Assembly (NCBI RefSeq): GCF_041146395.1
Contig: NC_091001.1
Span: 101,516,965 to 101,580,964, forward strand
DNA: 64,000 bases
Direction of reading: 5' to 3'
From: Eulemur rufifrons
Lineage: Eukaryota > Chordata > Mammalia > Primates > Lemuridae
Shown here: piece by piece, positions 43,570-54,762 of the stretch
How positions within the stretch are numbered: position 1 is the first letter of the stretch
Layout: each line of letters starts with the position of its first letter
Notes under the pieces: generated by a model
Database searches by the model: none
Told to the model about the DNA's origin: nothing
What the model saw: only the letters and a program-made list of their open reading frames with translations
Position numbers and translations under genes: made by a program

Positions 43570-43815
43570 GACTAATATTTACTGACCGCTTACTATGTGC
43601 TAGGCACTGTGCTAATCACTTTGCATGCCTCACGTCCTTAGTCCTGACAGCAACTCTATGACATATGTACCATTATTACTCCCATATTTACGGCCTAATA
43701 CAGTGAAGCTTAGAGAGATTAAATAACCTTCCCAAAGTTGCATAGCTAACAGTGGCTGAGCTAGAATTTGAACCTGTGTCTTTCTGATTCAAGAACTTGT
43801 GTTCTAGCTCCTGTG
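43570..43815 (-). repeat. MIR SINE, nearly full length
   Basis: Reverse-complement MIR in full order: 'taatatttactgaccgctta', 'ctatgtgctaggcactgtgc', 'cagtgaagcttagagagatt' and 'gctgagctagaatttgaacc'. Confidence 0.9.
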
Positions 43816-44694
43816 TTGTCCCCAGCAAAGAGGAATGAACCCTGATGGACACCAACACTGATACCCACGAAGGAATTAATGTTTGAATCCAGGGCTCGTA
43901 CTGCAGTCTTGTAGTGAACTAAACTCACTGTTACATAGTTGTCCATACGAGTTCCACTTCCCCTGGTTCATGCTCTGAGGCTTTACTACGTTTTTTCCTC
44001 ATTCTCACCCAAACAGGGGAAGCTGAAATAAAACCCACCATCATCAACCAGGAACTGAGCTGTCAAAAGAAATGAAAAATCCAGGGGCAACTGCAGTCTT
44101 ACCATTCATTAATGGGTTTATCGGGAACTCTCTTGACATTGAGCTCTAACTACAGCATTTGAGAAAATCCCAAATTTGAAAATAAATAAGTTGGCTGACA
44201 TACAGACATTTTACATATGAATTTAATAAAATAGATTTTTCTATTTGAAATCTTCAGTAATCTCTGAAATATATCAACTGCAACCCAGGAACATTGTATC
44301 CCAAGTTGTGATTCATGAAATGAAACGGAAATGTATTATGTAATTCAATTGGGAGAGTCCAGCCCAGAGCTCATTAGGGCTGTTGCTGGTGATGTGGACT
44401 GCAGCTCGGAGGCCCTGTGGTTTGGGCACGCTTCTCTCAGTCCTTGCCTCCCCTTCCTCCGAGGACATTGCAACCAAATATCGTCACCCTCTTAAAAATA
44501 GCATTCTCGAGCATTTTGCCCACAGATGAGGATAATCCAGGGGAAATCTTAGGAAAGACTCTGAATTGTTTCCTGTCTCCTCTTGCTTTACCATTAACGC
44601 ATCTTGTGATGAGTCAGACTCAGAACTGACTCATGTCCTTTCTATGTGTCCCTGGAGCCACACCAGGCCCGGCCCATATATTGGACAGGTGGAC
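43816..44694. other. Unique sequence, no gene seen
   Basis: Frames of 70 and 72 codons overlap at 44.4-44.8 kb. No family recognised. Confidence 0.45.
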
Positions 44695-44805
44695 ACCATG
44701 GTGTCATCTGAGGTGACTGGAGCCCAGAGAAATGAAGGGACTTCCCCAGGGTCATATGGCTCTTTAATGTCAGAGCCAGACTAGCTCCGAAATCCCTGGA
44801 TTATT
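44695..44805 (-). repeat. MIR-family SINE fragment
   Basis: 'gagcccagagaaatgaaggg' and 'acttccccagggtcatatgg' match reverse-complement MIR/MIR3. Confidence 0.65.
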
Positions 44806-44974
44806 ATTATTTTATTTTTTCAGTTTGTCGCACAGACTGAACTTGCAGTCAAAGCACAGTTTTCCCTACATATTGTGATTTCCATGAAAACAAATGAGAA
44901 AGTGAGGAAAAAAGCACTGATCTGTAAAATACTTTTCTTTCAGTCCTATCTAATTTTTTATGGCAATTCTTTGA

Positions 44975-45755
44975 GTTTCTTTTCTTTAAAATTTACGTTG
45001 AGATGAAATTCACATTACATAAAATTCTCCATTTTAACCACTTTAAAAGTGTACAATTCAGTGGATTTTAGGACATTTTTTTCATCCCTGAAAGAAACCC
45101 TGTACCCATTAAGCATTCATTCCCCATCACCCTCTCCCCAAACCCTGCCAACTACAAATCTGCTTTTTGTCTCTATGGATTTACCTATTCTGGATGTTTC
45201 ATACAAATGGAATCACACACTATGTGGCCTTTGTGACTGGCTTTCTTCACTTAGCTTAATGTTTTCAGGGCTCATCCATGTTGCAGCATGTGCCAGCACT
45301 TTATTCCCTTGTATGGCTGGATAACATTCCATCGTATGTATATACCACATTTTACTTATCCATTCATCAGCTAATGGATTATTTAGGTTGTTTCCAAGTT
45401 TTGACTATTAATGGATAATGCTGCTACTGACATTCATGTAGGAAGTTTTGTTTGAATTGCTTTTTTAATTCTCTGGGGTTTCCCTAGGAGTGGAATGTCT
45501 GGGTCATGTGATAATTCTATGCTTAACTTGTTGAGGAACCACCAAAGTAGCTACACCATTTTTCATACTCACCATTAGTGTTTGAGTGTTTCAATTTTTC
45601 CACATTCTCATCAACACATGTTACCTTCTATTTTTTTGGTTTTTTTATTAGAGCCATTCTAGTCAGTATGAAATGGTATCTCATTGTGGTTTTGGTTTGC
45701 ATTTCCCTAATGACTAGAGATGCCAAGCAGCTTTTCATTTGCTTATTGGTCATAT
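44975..45755 (-). repeat. Old L1 (L1M-type), 3' end in antisense
   Basis: The plus strand is the complement of an L1 ORF2 end plus 3' UTR: 'ccattttaaccactttaaaa', 'gtgtacaattcagtgga', 'tggatttacctattctggat', 'ctggataacattccatcgta', 'gtatctcattgtggttttgg' and 'gcatttccctaatgactaga'. It is broken by a younger L1 at 45756. Confidence 0.85.
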
Positions 45756-46263
45756 TTATTTATTTATTTATTTAAACAAAATCTATTTTATTTAATTTTT
45801 AATTGACAAATAAAAATAGTATATATTTATCATGTACAACCTGATGTTTTGAAATATGTATACATAGCATATGGCTAAATCAAGCTAATTAACATGTTTT
45901 ACCTCACTTATTTTTCATGGTGAGAACACTTAAAATCTACTCTCCTAGCTATTTTCAAGATACAAGACATTGTTGTTAACTATTGTCACCACGTTGTATG
46001 ATAGATCTCTTGAACTTTTTCCTATCTAACTGAAATTGTGTATCCTTTGACCAGTATCTCCCCAACCCTCACCTCTCATTCCCTGATAATCACCATTCTA
46101 CTCTCTACTGGTATGAGTTCAACATTTGTAGATCCCGCATACAAGTGAACTCATGTGGCCTCTCTGTGCCTGGCTTAGTTCACGTACCATAATGTCCCCC
46201 AGGTTCATCTATGTTGTTGCAAATGAAGGATTTCCTTCTTTTTTAAGGCTGAATAGTATTCTA

Positions 46264-46297
<34 letters not shown>

Positions 46298-46361
46298 ACA
46301 CCATATTGTTTCCATATCTTGGCTATTAGGAATAATGCTGCAACGTTGTTCAACATACTGG
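45756..46361 (-). repeat. Younger L1 (L1MA-like) 3' end inserted in the older L1
   Basis: Begins with a (TTTA)n tail remnant, then 'tttttaattgacaaataaaa', 'tatatttatcatgtacaacc', 'tgatgttttgaaatatgtat', 'gagaacacttaaaatctact' and 'tttaaggctgaatagtattc'. Flanks 'ttcatttgcttattgg' (45734-45749) and 'ttcatgcttattgg' (46363-46376) resemble a target-site duplication. Confidence 0.8.
46264..46296 (+). repeat. (TG)n microsatellite inside L1
   Basis: A TG run ending in CGCGC, at the L1 position where the consensus reads 'attgtgtatatatacc'. Confidence 0.95.
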
Positions 46362-46389
46362 TTTCATGCTTATTGGCTATTTCAGCTGT

Positions 46390-46455
46390 GGCTGTGAAAG
46401 AGTTTACACTTTATGTTGGGAGATAAAAAAAAAAAACAACTAACAAATATGCAAT
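46390..46455 (-). repeat. L2 LINE fragment
   Basis: 'gtgaaagagtttacacttta' and 'tgttgggagataaaa' resemble the reverse L2 'aaggagcttacagtctagtgggggaga'. Confidence 0.45.
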
Positions 46456-46487
46456 AGCCTGGTTCTGTCACTTTTAAGCTTTAAGAT
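46456..46487 (+). repeat. MIR SINE, left part, split by an LTR
   Basis: 'gcctggttctgtcactttta' matches the MIR 'cctggctctgccacttact'. Resumes at 47080. Confidence 0.6.
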
Positions 46488-47079
46488 TGTGGCAGATTGC
46501 ATTTTGCAAAGATGGCTGTAATATCTCTCATCCCACATGTTCTTCCCTGGTGTTACCTCACACTCCTCCAGCAGGAAGGGTCTAATTCCCTTCTTGACTC
46601 TGGGCTGACCTCAGTGATGCACTTGTCATCATAGGGTGAGGTGGCCGTGACAGTGCATGACTTCACAGGGTAGATCAGAGGAAGACTTGAATCTATTGCC
46701 TTCATCGCTTCTCACTCTTTGGTTGTTTACTCTCAGGATACTTTCTATAGGACCCTGCTGTCATGCTGTGAGAAGCCCATACACGTGGGAAGGCCATGGG
46801 TAGGTACTCCAGTAGACAGTGTCAGCTAAACCCCACCTTTACATCACCCAACCTCAAGTGCCAGACATATGAATGAAGGAGACTCCAGAACATTCCAGCT
46901 CCCACCGTTCAAGTCACCCCCAGTCAGTCCAGTTTTCCCAGTGGAGCTCCAGACATCCTGGAGCAGAGAGAAGCCATCCCCACTCTGTTTGACCCACAGA
47001 ATCCATGAGCACGATAAAACCACTGCTGTTTCATGTCACTAAATTTGGAGTGGTTATGCAGTAACAGATAAAGAAAGCA
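46488..47079 (+). mobile_element. MLT1-type LTR (ERVL-MaLR)
   Basis: Opens with 'tgtggcagattgcattttgc' and 'aaagatggctgtaatatct', contains 'gtgagaagcccatacacgtg', 'ccagaacattccagctccca' and 'gacccacagaatccatgagc', and closes with 'tgctgtttcatgtcactaaa' and 'tttggagtggttatgcagta'. This is the MLT1 order in sense. No internal region. Confidence 0.8.
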
Positions 47080-47250
47080 GAGACCTTGGGCAAGTTACTT
47101 AATCCTGTGCCTTGGTTCCTTCTATAAAATGGGGATGTAATTGTGCTTACCTTAAAGGGTTGTCATGAAAATTAAATGAGGAAATTCATGTACAACCCTT
47201 AGAATGGTACTTGAGACATAGTAATCACTCAGTAATTACTGTTGATTGGA
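47080..47250 (+). repeat. MIR SINE, right part after the LTR
   Basis: 'gagaccttgggcaagttact', 'tctataaaatggggatgtaa' and 'gaaaattaaatgaggaaatt' continue the MIR begun at 46456. Confidence 0.85.
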
Positions 47251-48109
47251 GAACAGCTAGGAGTTAACGAAGTTAAGAGGAGGGGGAAGCTCGTATAGAC
47301 AAAGCTGTCACTGAGATGTCACTTGGGTTGATTCCCAGTGGATGGATGTTTTAAATAACCAGAGGTGAGCAGAGCAAGAAGAGTGTTTGGAAGGCTACGT
47401 GGTTAAGCCCAAAGTAAGACTGGCGTGTTGGTGGGACAGCACCAGGTCCAGCAGGAGCGTGGTGCACGTGTTGAGCACTGTGGGGAAGTACTGTGAAGTG
47501 GTAGGGACCTCCCTGTGGAAATCATCCAGCGCCAGACAAAGCCTCCAAACCTGCTGGGCAGATATGGAGCAAATTCTCCTCATGAGATGTTATTCCTCTA
47601 AGTAAATTTTACAATGTCATAATGGTTTTCTATCTTTATTAACCAGACTGTTCTCCAAATCTGTTGACGTCTGTGAGCCTTAAGGTAAAATGAAAAAAAA
47701 AAAATGCAATATTGAGCAGTTCTTTACATTTTGATATAGTTTATTCAAATTATAAAGATATGACTGGTGACTAATGGTGTACATTGAGAGGTTTGATGAG
47801 ATAATTGTTTCTGGACAAGCAATCCCATAAGTACTGAGGCTCTCTACTTTCTATCCTGTGGATCCTAGAGATGGCAGATGGAGGCAATAAGGTTTACTTT
47901 GGTTTTAATCATGTCTGGTGCTGTGTTCATTGCACTAATGCACATTTAATTGGAGGCAAAAAATATGGTCTTAGTTTCATCCTCATAGAATAAACAGACT
48001 AGACAAGGAGGCCTGGAGAAGGGTGGGGTATCTGTAGTTGGTACTCGGGTGGCTTGGTTTGGTGGTATACATCAGAGGGTAGAAGGACCGAGACTGGGCA
48101 TAGATAGAG
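47251..48109. other. Unique sequence, no gene seen
   Basis: A 72-codon frame at 47387-47605 overlaps a 62-codon frame on the other strand. Neither is recognisable. Confidence 0.45.
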
Positions 48110-48175
48110 AGCTTGCACAGTGTCTGCCTGGCACACAGCAGATATTCAGTAAATATTTATTGAAAGAAGGAATGA
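48110..48175 (+). repeat. L2 LINE tail
   Basis: 'ctgcctggcacacagcagat' and 'cagtaaatatttattgaaag' match the L2 3' end. Confidence 0.75.
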
Positions 48176-48679
48176 ATTAACCAGTTGTGGATGTCCAGTT
48201 ATGAACCTTCTAAGAACCTCTCCAGAATGGTGGCTTTAGGAAAATGCAGGGAGGAGAGATTAGTAGAGATCTGAAGAGGAAAATCAAATAACTGAACCTG
48301 ATGACAGAGCAAAGATGAAGGGACACTATGATTTTCATCTTGAGAAAGAGAAGAAAGGAAGGAAGTGTGATGGGGAAACATGGAGCACTTGGAAATGGGA
48401 GTCTTGGCTTTGGAGTCAGCCTTTATTTTCATGACCCTGACATGCTGTACATGTCAAATCCAAAAGGTTTGAAAGTTGAAAAGGAGAGAAATAGAAGGAA
48501 GTTTGTTGTCCTGCCCCTGAAGGAAGCATGCAATGCTTAAGTAATCACTATGATCTTAATCCCTTGCAAAGATAGCATGATCTCAGCAAGCATTAAAATG
48601 TAGTAGAGACATTATAATAGACAAATAAGAATAGGGCTCTCTGCTAAAGTTCTAAGCATAAAATCTATGGCTTGATCAA
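48176..48679. other. Unique sequence, no gene seen
   Basis: Purine-rich near 48330-48365. No product recognised. Confidence 0.45.
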
Positions 48680-48785
48680 TTGATCCAGTTATTCTTTCAT
48701 TTAATAAATATTTCCTGAATAGCCACTATGAGCCAGGCAAGCACTATGCAAGACACTGCAGATACAATGCTTATGTGCACAAATA
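48680..48785 (-). repeat. L2 LINE, 3' end
   Basis: 'ttctttcatttaataaatat' and 'ccactatgagccaggcaagc' match the L2 end read backwards. Confidence 0.7.
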
Positions 48786-48814
48786 GAAGTAAAACTCAAG
48801 GAAAGACAGGTAGG

Positions 48815-48932
48815 TGGGAGTAGGGAGGAGGGGATGGGTAAATTCACACCTAAGGGGTACAGTGCACACTACCCGGGTGAAGGGCACACCTATAACTCTG
48901 ACTCAAACTGTACAAAAGCAAATTATGCAACC
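48815..48932 (+). repeat. L1 3' end
   Basis: 'gaggggatgggtaaattcac', 'ggggtacagtgcacactacc' and 'cgggtgaagggcacacctat' match the last ~120 bases of an L1 3' UTR. The expected A-rich tail is replaced by the 19-bp repeat that follows. Confidence 0.7.
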
Positions 48933-48989
48933 AAAACGTGTGTACCCCTATAAAACGTGTGTACCCCTATAAAATGTGTGTACCCCTGT
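48933..48989 (+). repeat. Three-copy 19-bp tandem repeat
   Basis: Unit 'aaaacgtgtgtacccctat' at 48933, 48952 and 48971; the last copy has a few changes. It is built from the terminal L1 words 'tgtacccctataaa'. Confidence 0.95.
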
Positions 48990-49349
48990 GAAACAGAGAG
49001 GACAGGCCAACAGCTGATCTTGGAGATCAGAAGCCGGTGCTGTTCAGCTGAGAGCCAGAGGGTGGTTGAGAGTGTGTGAGGCAGGTGAGGTTGGAGCAGA
49101 GGATACGCCAGAGAGATAAACAGCACATGCAGGTGTCCAGGTATTTGAGGGGTTTAGGAAATTATGGGTTGTTTAATATGTCCTGGCGCCCTACTCACTG
49201 CCCCTCCAGAGGAATCCTGCCTGGATTCCTCAGAGCTCGGGCTTCGCAGCCTGGATGGGGCCCTGCTTTGCCTCCTAAAGGGAGAAGGGGCTTGTGAACG
49301 ATGATGCAGACTCGACAAAGCAGAACGGAGCTTACTGCCACCTACATCA
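48990..49349. other. Unique sequence, no gene seen
   Basis: A 73-codon frame at 49076-49297 is unremarkable. Confidence 0.45.
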
Positions 49350-49470
49350 CGTAGGAGCGTAGGAGCAGTGTGGTCTTGAGCAAGTAAACTCCATTGAGCC
49401 TCAGGCTTTCATCTGCACATGGGACAATGACCTCTTCCTCAAGGAGCTTTGCTAAAACAGAAAAAAAGTT
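49350..49470 (+). repeat. MIR SINE fragment
   Basis: 'gtggtcttgagcaagtaaac' and 'cctcaggctttcatctgcac' match the MIR centre. Confidence 0.65.
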
Positions 49471-51149
49471 TGCATAGAAGCAGACTTCTGGTAAAAACAA
49501 CGCTAACATTTGTAACATAAGCATTTGTTTAGGAAGCATACATGCACGTGAGAATGTTAATGCAGTTTAAATGCAATCTCTTTGGGCATTTTTTTTTTTT
49601 AATTCAAAACATCAAATTTAATTCAAATTTTTGCAGTGGTCCAAGTCTAAGAAAGTCCAAGACTATTAAAGTTTATAGCATAAGTTTGAGGTATTTGTAT
49701 TTGTACTGTTATTTGTGTGGAGCAAAGAAGAGAATGAAAGATCTTGCAGGAATTTAGGCTTCAGGAAACTCAGAGGCTTGGGGAAAACTCCCCACCTCAG
49801 ATGTCAACTTGCACTCACTTTCCTCAGAGCGTTGACCCAAATCTAGCCATGACAGGCATTCTCAGGAATTCTTTGCAGCCCTGAAACAGCCCAGCTGTGC
49901 TGGACCTGTTCTAGAGTTAAGATTTTTGATAAGGTAGTCATGTGGTAGAGAACAAAGATTGTTAATTTTCCATGTGAACTTGGAGGAAACTGCTAGGCTT
50001 TTGTGTTGAATCTCAAGATTCTAAGGTCAATTTTCTAAGAGGTTTGTCCAAGTTCCTGTCTTCTATTTCCAGCCTTTAAAAGTGTATATAAAAAGAGTGG
50101 CAGAACATTATAATAAGAATTAAAAAAAGCCAAAACAAAGCACACAGGCATGTGCACACATACGCAAACACCCCACTAGGTGCTCCATCAGGAGCCCCGA
50201 GCAGAAAGAGAGGGCTTGCCCGCCCCAGGGAGCAGCATACCCCCCAGAGAGTTACTTTCCACCTGGAGAGAGGGAACTATGCCTGCCTTGCCCCACTTTT
50301 GGGGCATGACAAGAAGAATGAATAAGATCTATATCTATGTATTTTGGAAATAGAAGTGTTGTAAAATAAAATGTTTCATCATTAGCCAATTAAAAAGAAT
50401 CAAGTCCAAGGACCTTTCCTAGACCTACACTGTCCTCCAGATTGGAAAAGAAAACAACAAAACTGATTTGACGACCCAAATCCCAACATCAGGTTTCTGG
50501 CTCAGATATTTTTGATGTGCACTTGGGCTCTTTGTTGGCAACTTACTGAGAGTCTAGCTTCAACAAATTGTCTTTTTGTGCATTCTCCTCTAATGCAACT
50601 TTTGCTGACCATCTTGGTCCACTCTTCCTCTTTCTTCCCTATGCTCAGGGCTTTGTTGCCTCTGTCCGGTGCACCTGGCTTCTCCAAGCAAATGCTAAAC
50701 AGTGGAGGAGACTGTATCTTATACATCTGTGTCTGCCACAGAGTCCAGTATAGGGCTTAGAATGAATATTTTTTGCCCTATTTCTTGATGAATAAAAATA
50801 CTTTTAAAAATTAAAATAAATGACAAGAACTCAGCTCAAAAAGAAAGCAGTGCCAACGAACTTTTTACATGTACCCAAAGGTAAACTCTCTGGCCCAGAA
50901 ACAAGCACACAGAGGTGGAAACATACCAGATTTAGCCTTAACAGTTCACACGTTTCTAGGAGGAGTTGTCATTTTTACTGAGATCCATGCAGACAAAATA
51001 AAATAAATTAAAATAGACAAACTGTTTTTCATTCAAAAATAAAAACAGTGAAGAAATGCAGAAAATTGATAACTTTTGGTTATCTTCACAACACAATGTA
51101 CCTATTTGACAGATCTTTTTTTCCTCTCAGTGAATTGCTATTTTTCTTT
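49471..51149. other. 1.7 kb of unique AT-rich sequence, no gene
   Basis: A T run lies at 49590-49600. An L2-like piece may lie at 50700-50770. Frames up to 82 codons at 50.5-50.75 kb are unremarkable. Confidence 0.4.
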
Positions 51150-51535
51150 TTTCAGCTTTATGGAAGTACGATTGAAAAATAAAAATTGTATATATTTAGG
51201 GAAAATAATGCAATGTTTTGGCATATGTATACCTTGTGAAATGATTAGCACAATCAAGATGATTAACATATCTATTGCCTCACATAGTTACCACTATTTG
51301 TGTGTATGCATGCGTGTGTGTATGTGTGTGTGTGTTAAAAACACTTGAGGGATTTGTTCTTCTGTAAGGCTGAATTATATTCCACGGTGTATATATACCG
51401 CATTTTCTTTGTCCTTTCATGTGTTGTTGTTTCCATATTTGGCTATTGTGGATAATGCTGCAGTGAATATGGAAGTGCAAATATCTCTTCAAGATATTTA
51501 TTTTCTTTGGATATAGATCCAGATGGAGCTGAAGA
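51150..51535 (-). repeat. Old L1 3' end in antisense
   Basis: 'cagctttatggaagtacgat', 'aataaaaattgtatatattt', 'taaggctgaattatattcca' and 'tggctattgtggataatgct' follow the L1 3' region read backwards. A TG-rich run at 51299-51335 sits inside it. Confidence 0.8.
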
Positions 51536-51589
51536 ATAAATTGCTATTTTTAAATGGTGCAATTAGGAAAAAAGGAAAGAAAGCAGTGG

Positions 51590-51830
51590 TGTGAATGTAG
51601 TGTGGAGTAATAGAAGGAGGACTGGATTTGGTTTTTTAGTCTTAAGTATAAAAATAATACACTATCTCTAGTCAACTTCTCTAAATCTCAAGTTTCCTCA
51701 ACTGCAGTATAAATATGGTAATAAAATATGCCCTCACAACCTTGTAGGGTTCGAAGAACCCTGGTGGTATAATGCATGTAATGGTGATTTATAAATCCTA
51801 AAGTGCTTCACCATATTAGTTAATATTATT
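51590..51830 (+). repeat. MIR SINE
   Basis: 'ttctctaaatctcaagtttc', 'ctcaactgcagtataaatat' and 'cacaaccttgtagggttcga' match MIR in order. Confidence 0.65.
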
Positions 51831-52924
51831 ACAGAGATGAAACCAAGCTCCCCCTATCTTTTGTGGAAAGGGGATTTGGCATTAGCTGTGACTGTTGTAT
51901 AATTTCAGATAAGCAGATCCAATTAGATCAGAGTCGGCACTCTGGAATTTTGAGAAATGAATGATCTAACCTCTTTTTTATTTTTGTAAAATTGTCAGAC
52001 AAATTGTTTTGTTGTATTTTTTTTTCTGTTAACATCTGGCTTTCCTGGTTCAATCAGAGCTAGACATACCAAAAGAGTGTAGAAAATATTTTTGGGATAT
52101 ATTTGCAGACACGAGTCATTTGGATCTTTTAATGCATTTTATGAGTTCTTATTTCAGCCCAGCCTGGACACTTGAGTCTTTAAATATGCCTCATGTAAAA
52201 GATGATGTGGTTTTCAGGAGAACCTATTTTCTATGCAACCTCATTAAGATATTTGTTGAGACTATAGTAGCCAAACTCCCTTACGGTAAAATGATGGTGG
52301 CCAAAGTTGTTCAGGTTATTTCCCGTCATGGTGTGGTAAGGATGGGGTGTCACCAAGGAGGTGGCTCATCATGTGGAATGCTGAGTGACAAGTCATGAGT
52401 TCTGCCTATATTAGCTTAACTGGCACCTGTGCCCTCTCAAGGCTGACCTCGGACCCACGTGACCAGGTCTCTCCCCCAGTGCAAGCCATGACCATTTTGA
52501 AGTTTAAATGCCATTACCCTGGCTGCTGAGGCAGGAACAGAGCAAGTGGCAGGAAAATTTACCCTTGTGTCCTCCTTTCCTCCCTCCGGGTCAAGGCCAC
52601 CATTACCTCCCTAAGCTAAGGTGTGAGCAGCCAGGTTAGCTTGGTTCCATCTCATTGTGCAGCTCACCGCACTGACCCAGTAGTGCAGAAGAGAGTTACG
52701 TTATTAACCACCTAACCAGTGTGCCACGTGGCCTCAATGAGCAGGGTGTGGAATGAATGTGCACCGGCCAAACTGCTGCTCAGCCCACCAAGGGGAGTTT
52801 CCTTCTATCAAATTGTCAGTCAGTTCTCCGTGTTCAAACACAAGATGCTGCGTAAGTGAAGGAATGGATAGCTGTTCTCTGGGTTCCTCACACTTTGAGC
52901 CTTTGGAAATTAGTCTTCGTTAAT
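51831..52924. other. 1.1 kb of unique sequence, no gene
   Basis: A 92-codon frame at 52120-52398 has no recognisable domain. No repeat named. Confidence 0.45.
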
Positions 52925-53245
52925 TTATTCATTCATTTGCACAATAAAAAAAAAATGTCGACTGAATGCCTGTGGGTCGGACAGGGTCAGGATCCTGGGC
53001 ACACGAGGTGACAAGACCAGCAATGGAGCCTGTGCCCTTGGAACCCGTATTCTAGAAAGGGAGAGAGAAGAATCAAAAGTATACATATTCAAATATAAAA
53101 CTGCCACTATGGTAAGTGCTAAGAAGAAAAGGTAGAAAGTGCTATGATGGCATAAAAATGGGGGATCCAATCCACCTGGGTGTCAGGAAGGGTCCCTAAG
53201 GAAGTGACATCTGAGCTGAGATTTGAAGAGTGAGGATGGGTCAGC
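52925..53245 (-). repeat. L2 LINE, 3' region
   Basis: 'ttattcattcatttgcacaa', 'ttctagaaagggagagagaa', 'atggtaagtgctaagaagaa', 'ggaagggtccctaaggaagt' and 'gagctgagatttgaagagtg' follow L2 read backwards from its tail. Confidence 0.8.
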
Positions 53246-54129
53246 TCCTCAGATGGTGGCCTCCTCAGAACATTGAAGATGTTTTTCATTCAGTCTTGAA
53301 ATTAAACAGAAGTGTAGGTATACATGTAAGTGTGAGTGGGTGTGTGCCTTCATGTGTATACATTGCTAAGAGTTGTCACATAGATCCAGGATAGAAAAGT
53401 CACCAAGGACTGAGTTTGGATTTCATTTTCTAACACTCTGGTCTGCCCAAGTTTTGAACATGGAGGGAATAGAGTGGCTTTTCCTGGGATACGGCTTATT
53501 TCCTTTACCCTGGGCTTTTTACAAAGCTCACACCTTCTTTCTCCAAGGCTCCCTACTGCTTGGGACTTTAAAAATAGTCAGATCTTATTTCTAATTTCCT
53601 CATAATTTCACCACCCACCAATAACTGGATAGCTGTGCCTTTTCTTCTTGCAGTGAGGTTTACTAGGAGTTGAACACCTACTCTTTATTTTCCCACCTGC
53701 CTTGGCACACGATTCCGATTCCCAAAATGAGTCTATTGGTTAGCACTGTGCGGTGCTGGCGCTCCAGCCCCACAGGTGCCCAAACATTCTGCACCTTTGA
53801 GAGGGCACTATCAGGGCTCCAGATCTTTCAGTGGAATTGTATGGCTGCATTTTCATCGAATTTGCTTCCTTGGTTTGGTGTGTATTGACAGGGAGCACAC
53901 ATTAAAAACACTTTCCTCATCATTTTCCTCTGATGGCCTTCTTGACTTCTCTATAGGTCTTGAAGAAAAAGAGTTTTGCAGGAGTCAGAGTGTGGATTTT
54001 GGAAAGGTGAGGGTTTCTGTTTGTGGCTGATAGCTAGGCTTATCCAAGGTTAACACTTTAGGGTGTGTTTTTACTACTTAGTTCTAGATTAGAAAAAGAT
54101 ATTTTGCTTTGAATTTAATTACCAACTAA
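53246..54129. other. Unique sequence, no gene seen
   Basis: Frames of 72-84 codons near 53.4-54.0 kb are unremarkable. Confidence 0.45.
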
Positions 54130-54290
54130 GACAGGGTGAGTGTGTAATATCTCCTGGGCTCATGCCCTGGGGATGCCAAGATGAGAAGGAAAGACATGGT
54201 TCATGTCCTCAAGGTACACATTCGTGTAGTAGAGGGGACAGAAAATGACTGACTCTAAGGTGATGTGGTGACAAAGGTAAGGGAAAGCCT
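54130..54290 (-). repeat. L2 LINE, 3' region
   Basis: 'gccctggggatgccaagatg', 'agaaggaaagacatggttca' and 'tgtcctcaaggtacacattc' match L2 read backwards. Confidence 0.7.
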
Positions 54291-54707
54291 ACCTGAAGAG
54301 GATAAAATATTCAACTGGTGATTTCCAAAACTGGAACTGTTTACCCTGCACCAAACAGCACTCGCAGTTTAGTTTAGGTTCTGAAGGGACACACAGAGGA
54401 GAGAGGTAGCAGATAGAAAGTCTATGTCATTCCAGAGGACATAGTAGGGCTTAGAAGTTATAGGGAGGTAAAACTTCACACTCAGAATGGAGGAGCTGTC
54501 CAAGCACTTGAGATATACAATGTGGAGATCAGCTGCTTCAGATAGAGACCTCGCAATGACAGCAGCGTGCAAGCAGTTATTGGATGACTGCATGTCGAGG
54601 TTGTCATAGAAAGGACTGATTTTTGTGAAAGACTGGGCTAGATCATAGACTTTTAACTTCTTTTTAAGGAGCACAGTTTTTTTTCAAATGATCTCTTATA
54701 TAAAAGC
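54291..54707. other. Unique sequence, no gene seen
   Basis: A 101-codon minus-strand frame at 54369-54674 has no recognisable feature. Confidence 0.45.
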
Positions 54708-54762
54708 ATAATATATATATATGTGTATATACATATATACACACACACACATATATATATAA
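54708..54762. repeat. Mixed (AT)n/(AC)n microsatellite
   Basis: Alternating AT, GT/AT and AC blocks, ending in ATATAT. The alternating design makes it partly self-complementary. Confidence 0.95.

Noticed and set aside
48933..48989. CRISPR-like short repeat
   Set aside because: Contiguous 19-base units with no spacers, derived from an L1 end.
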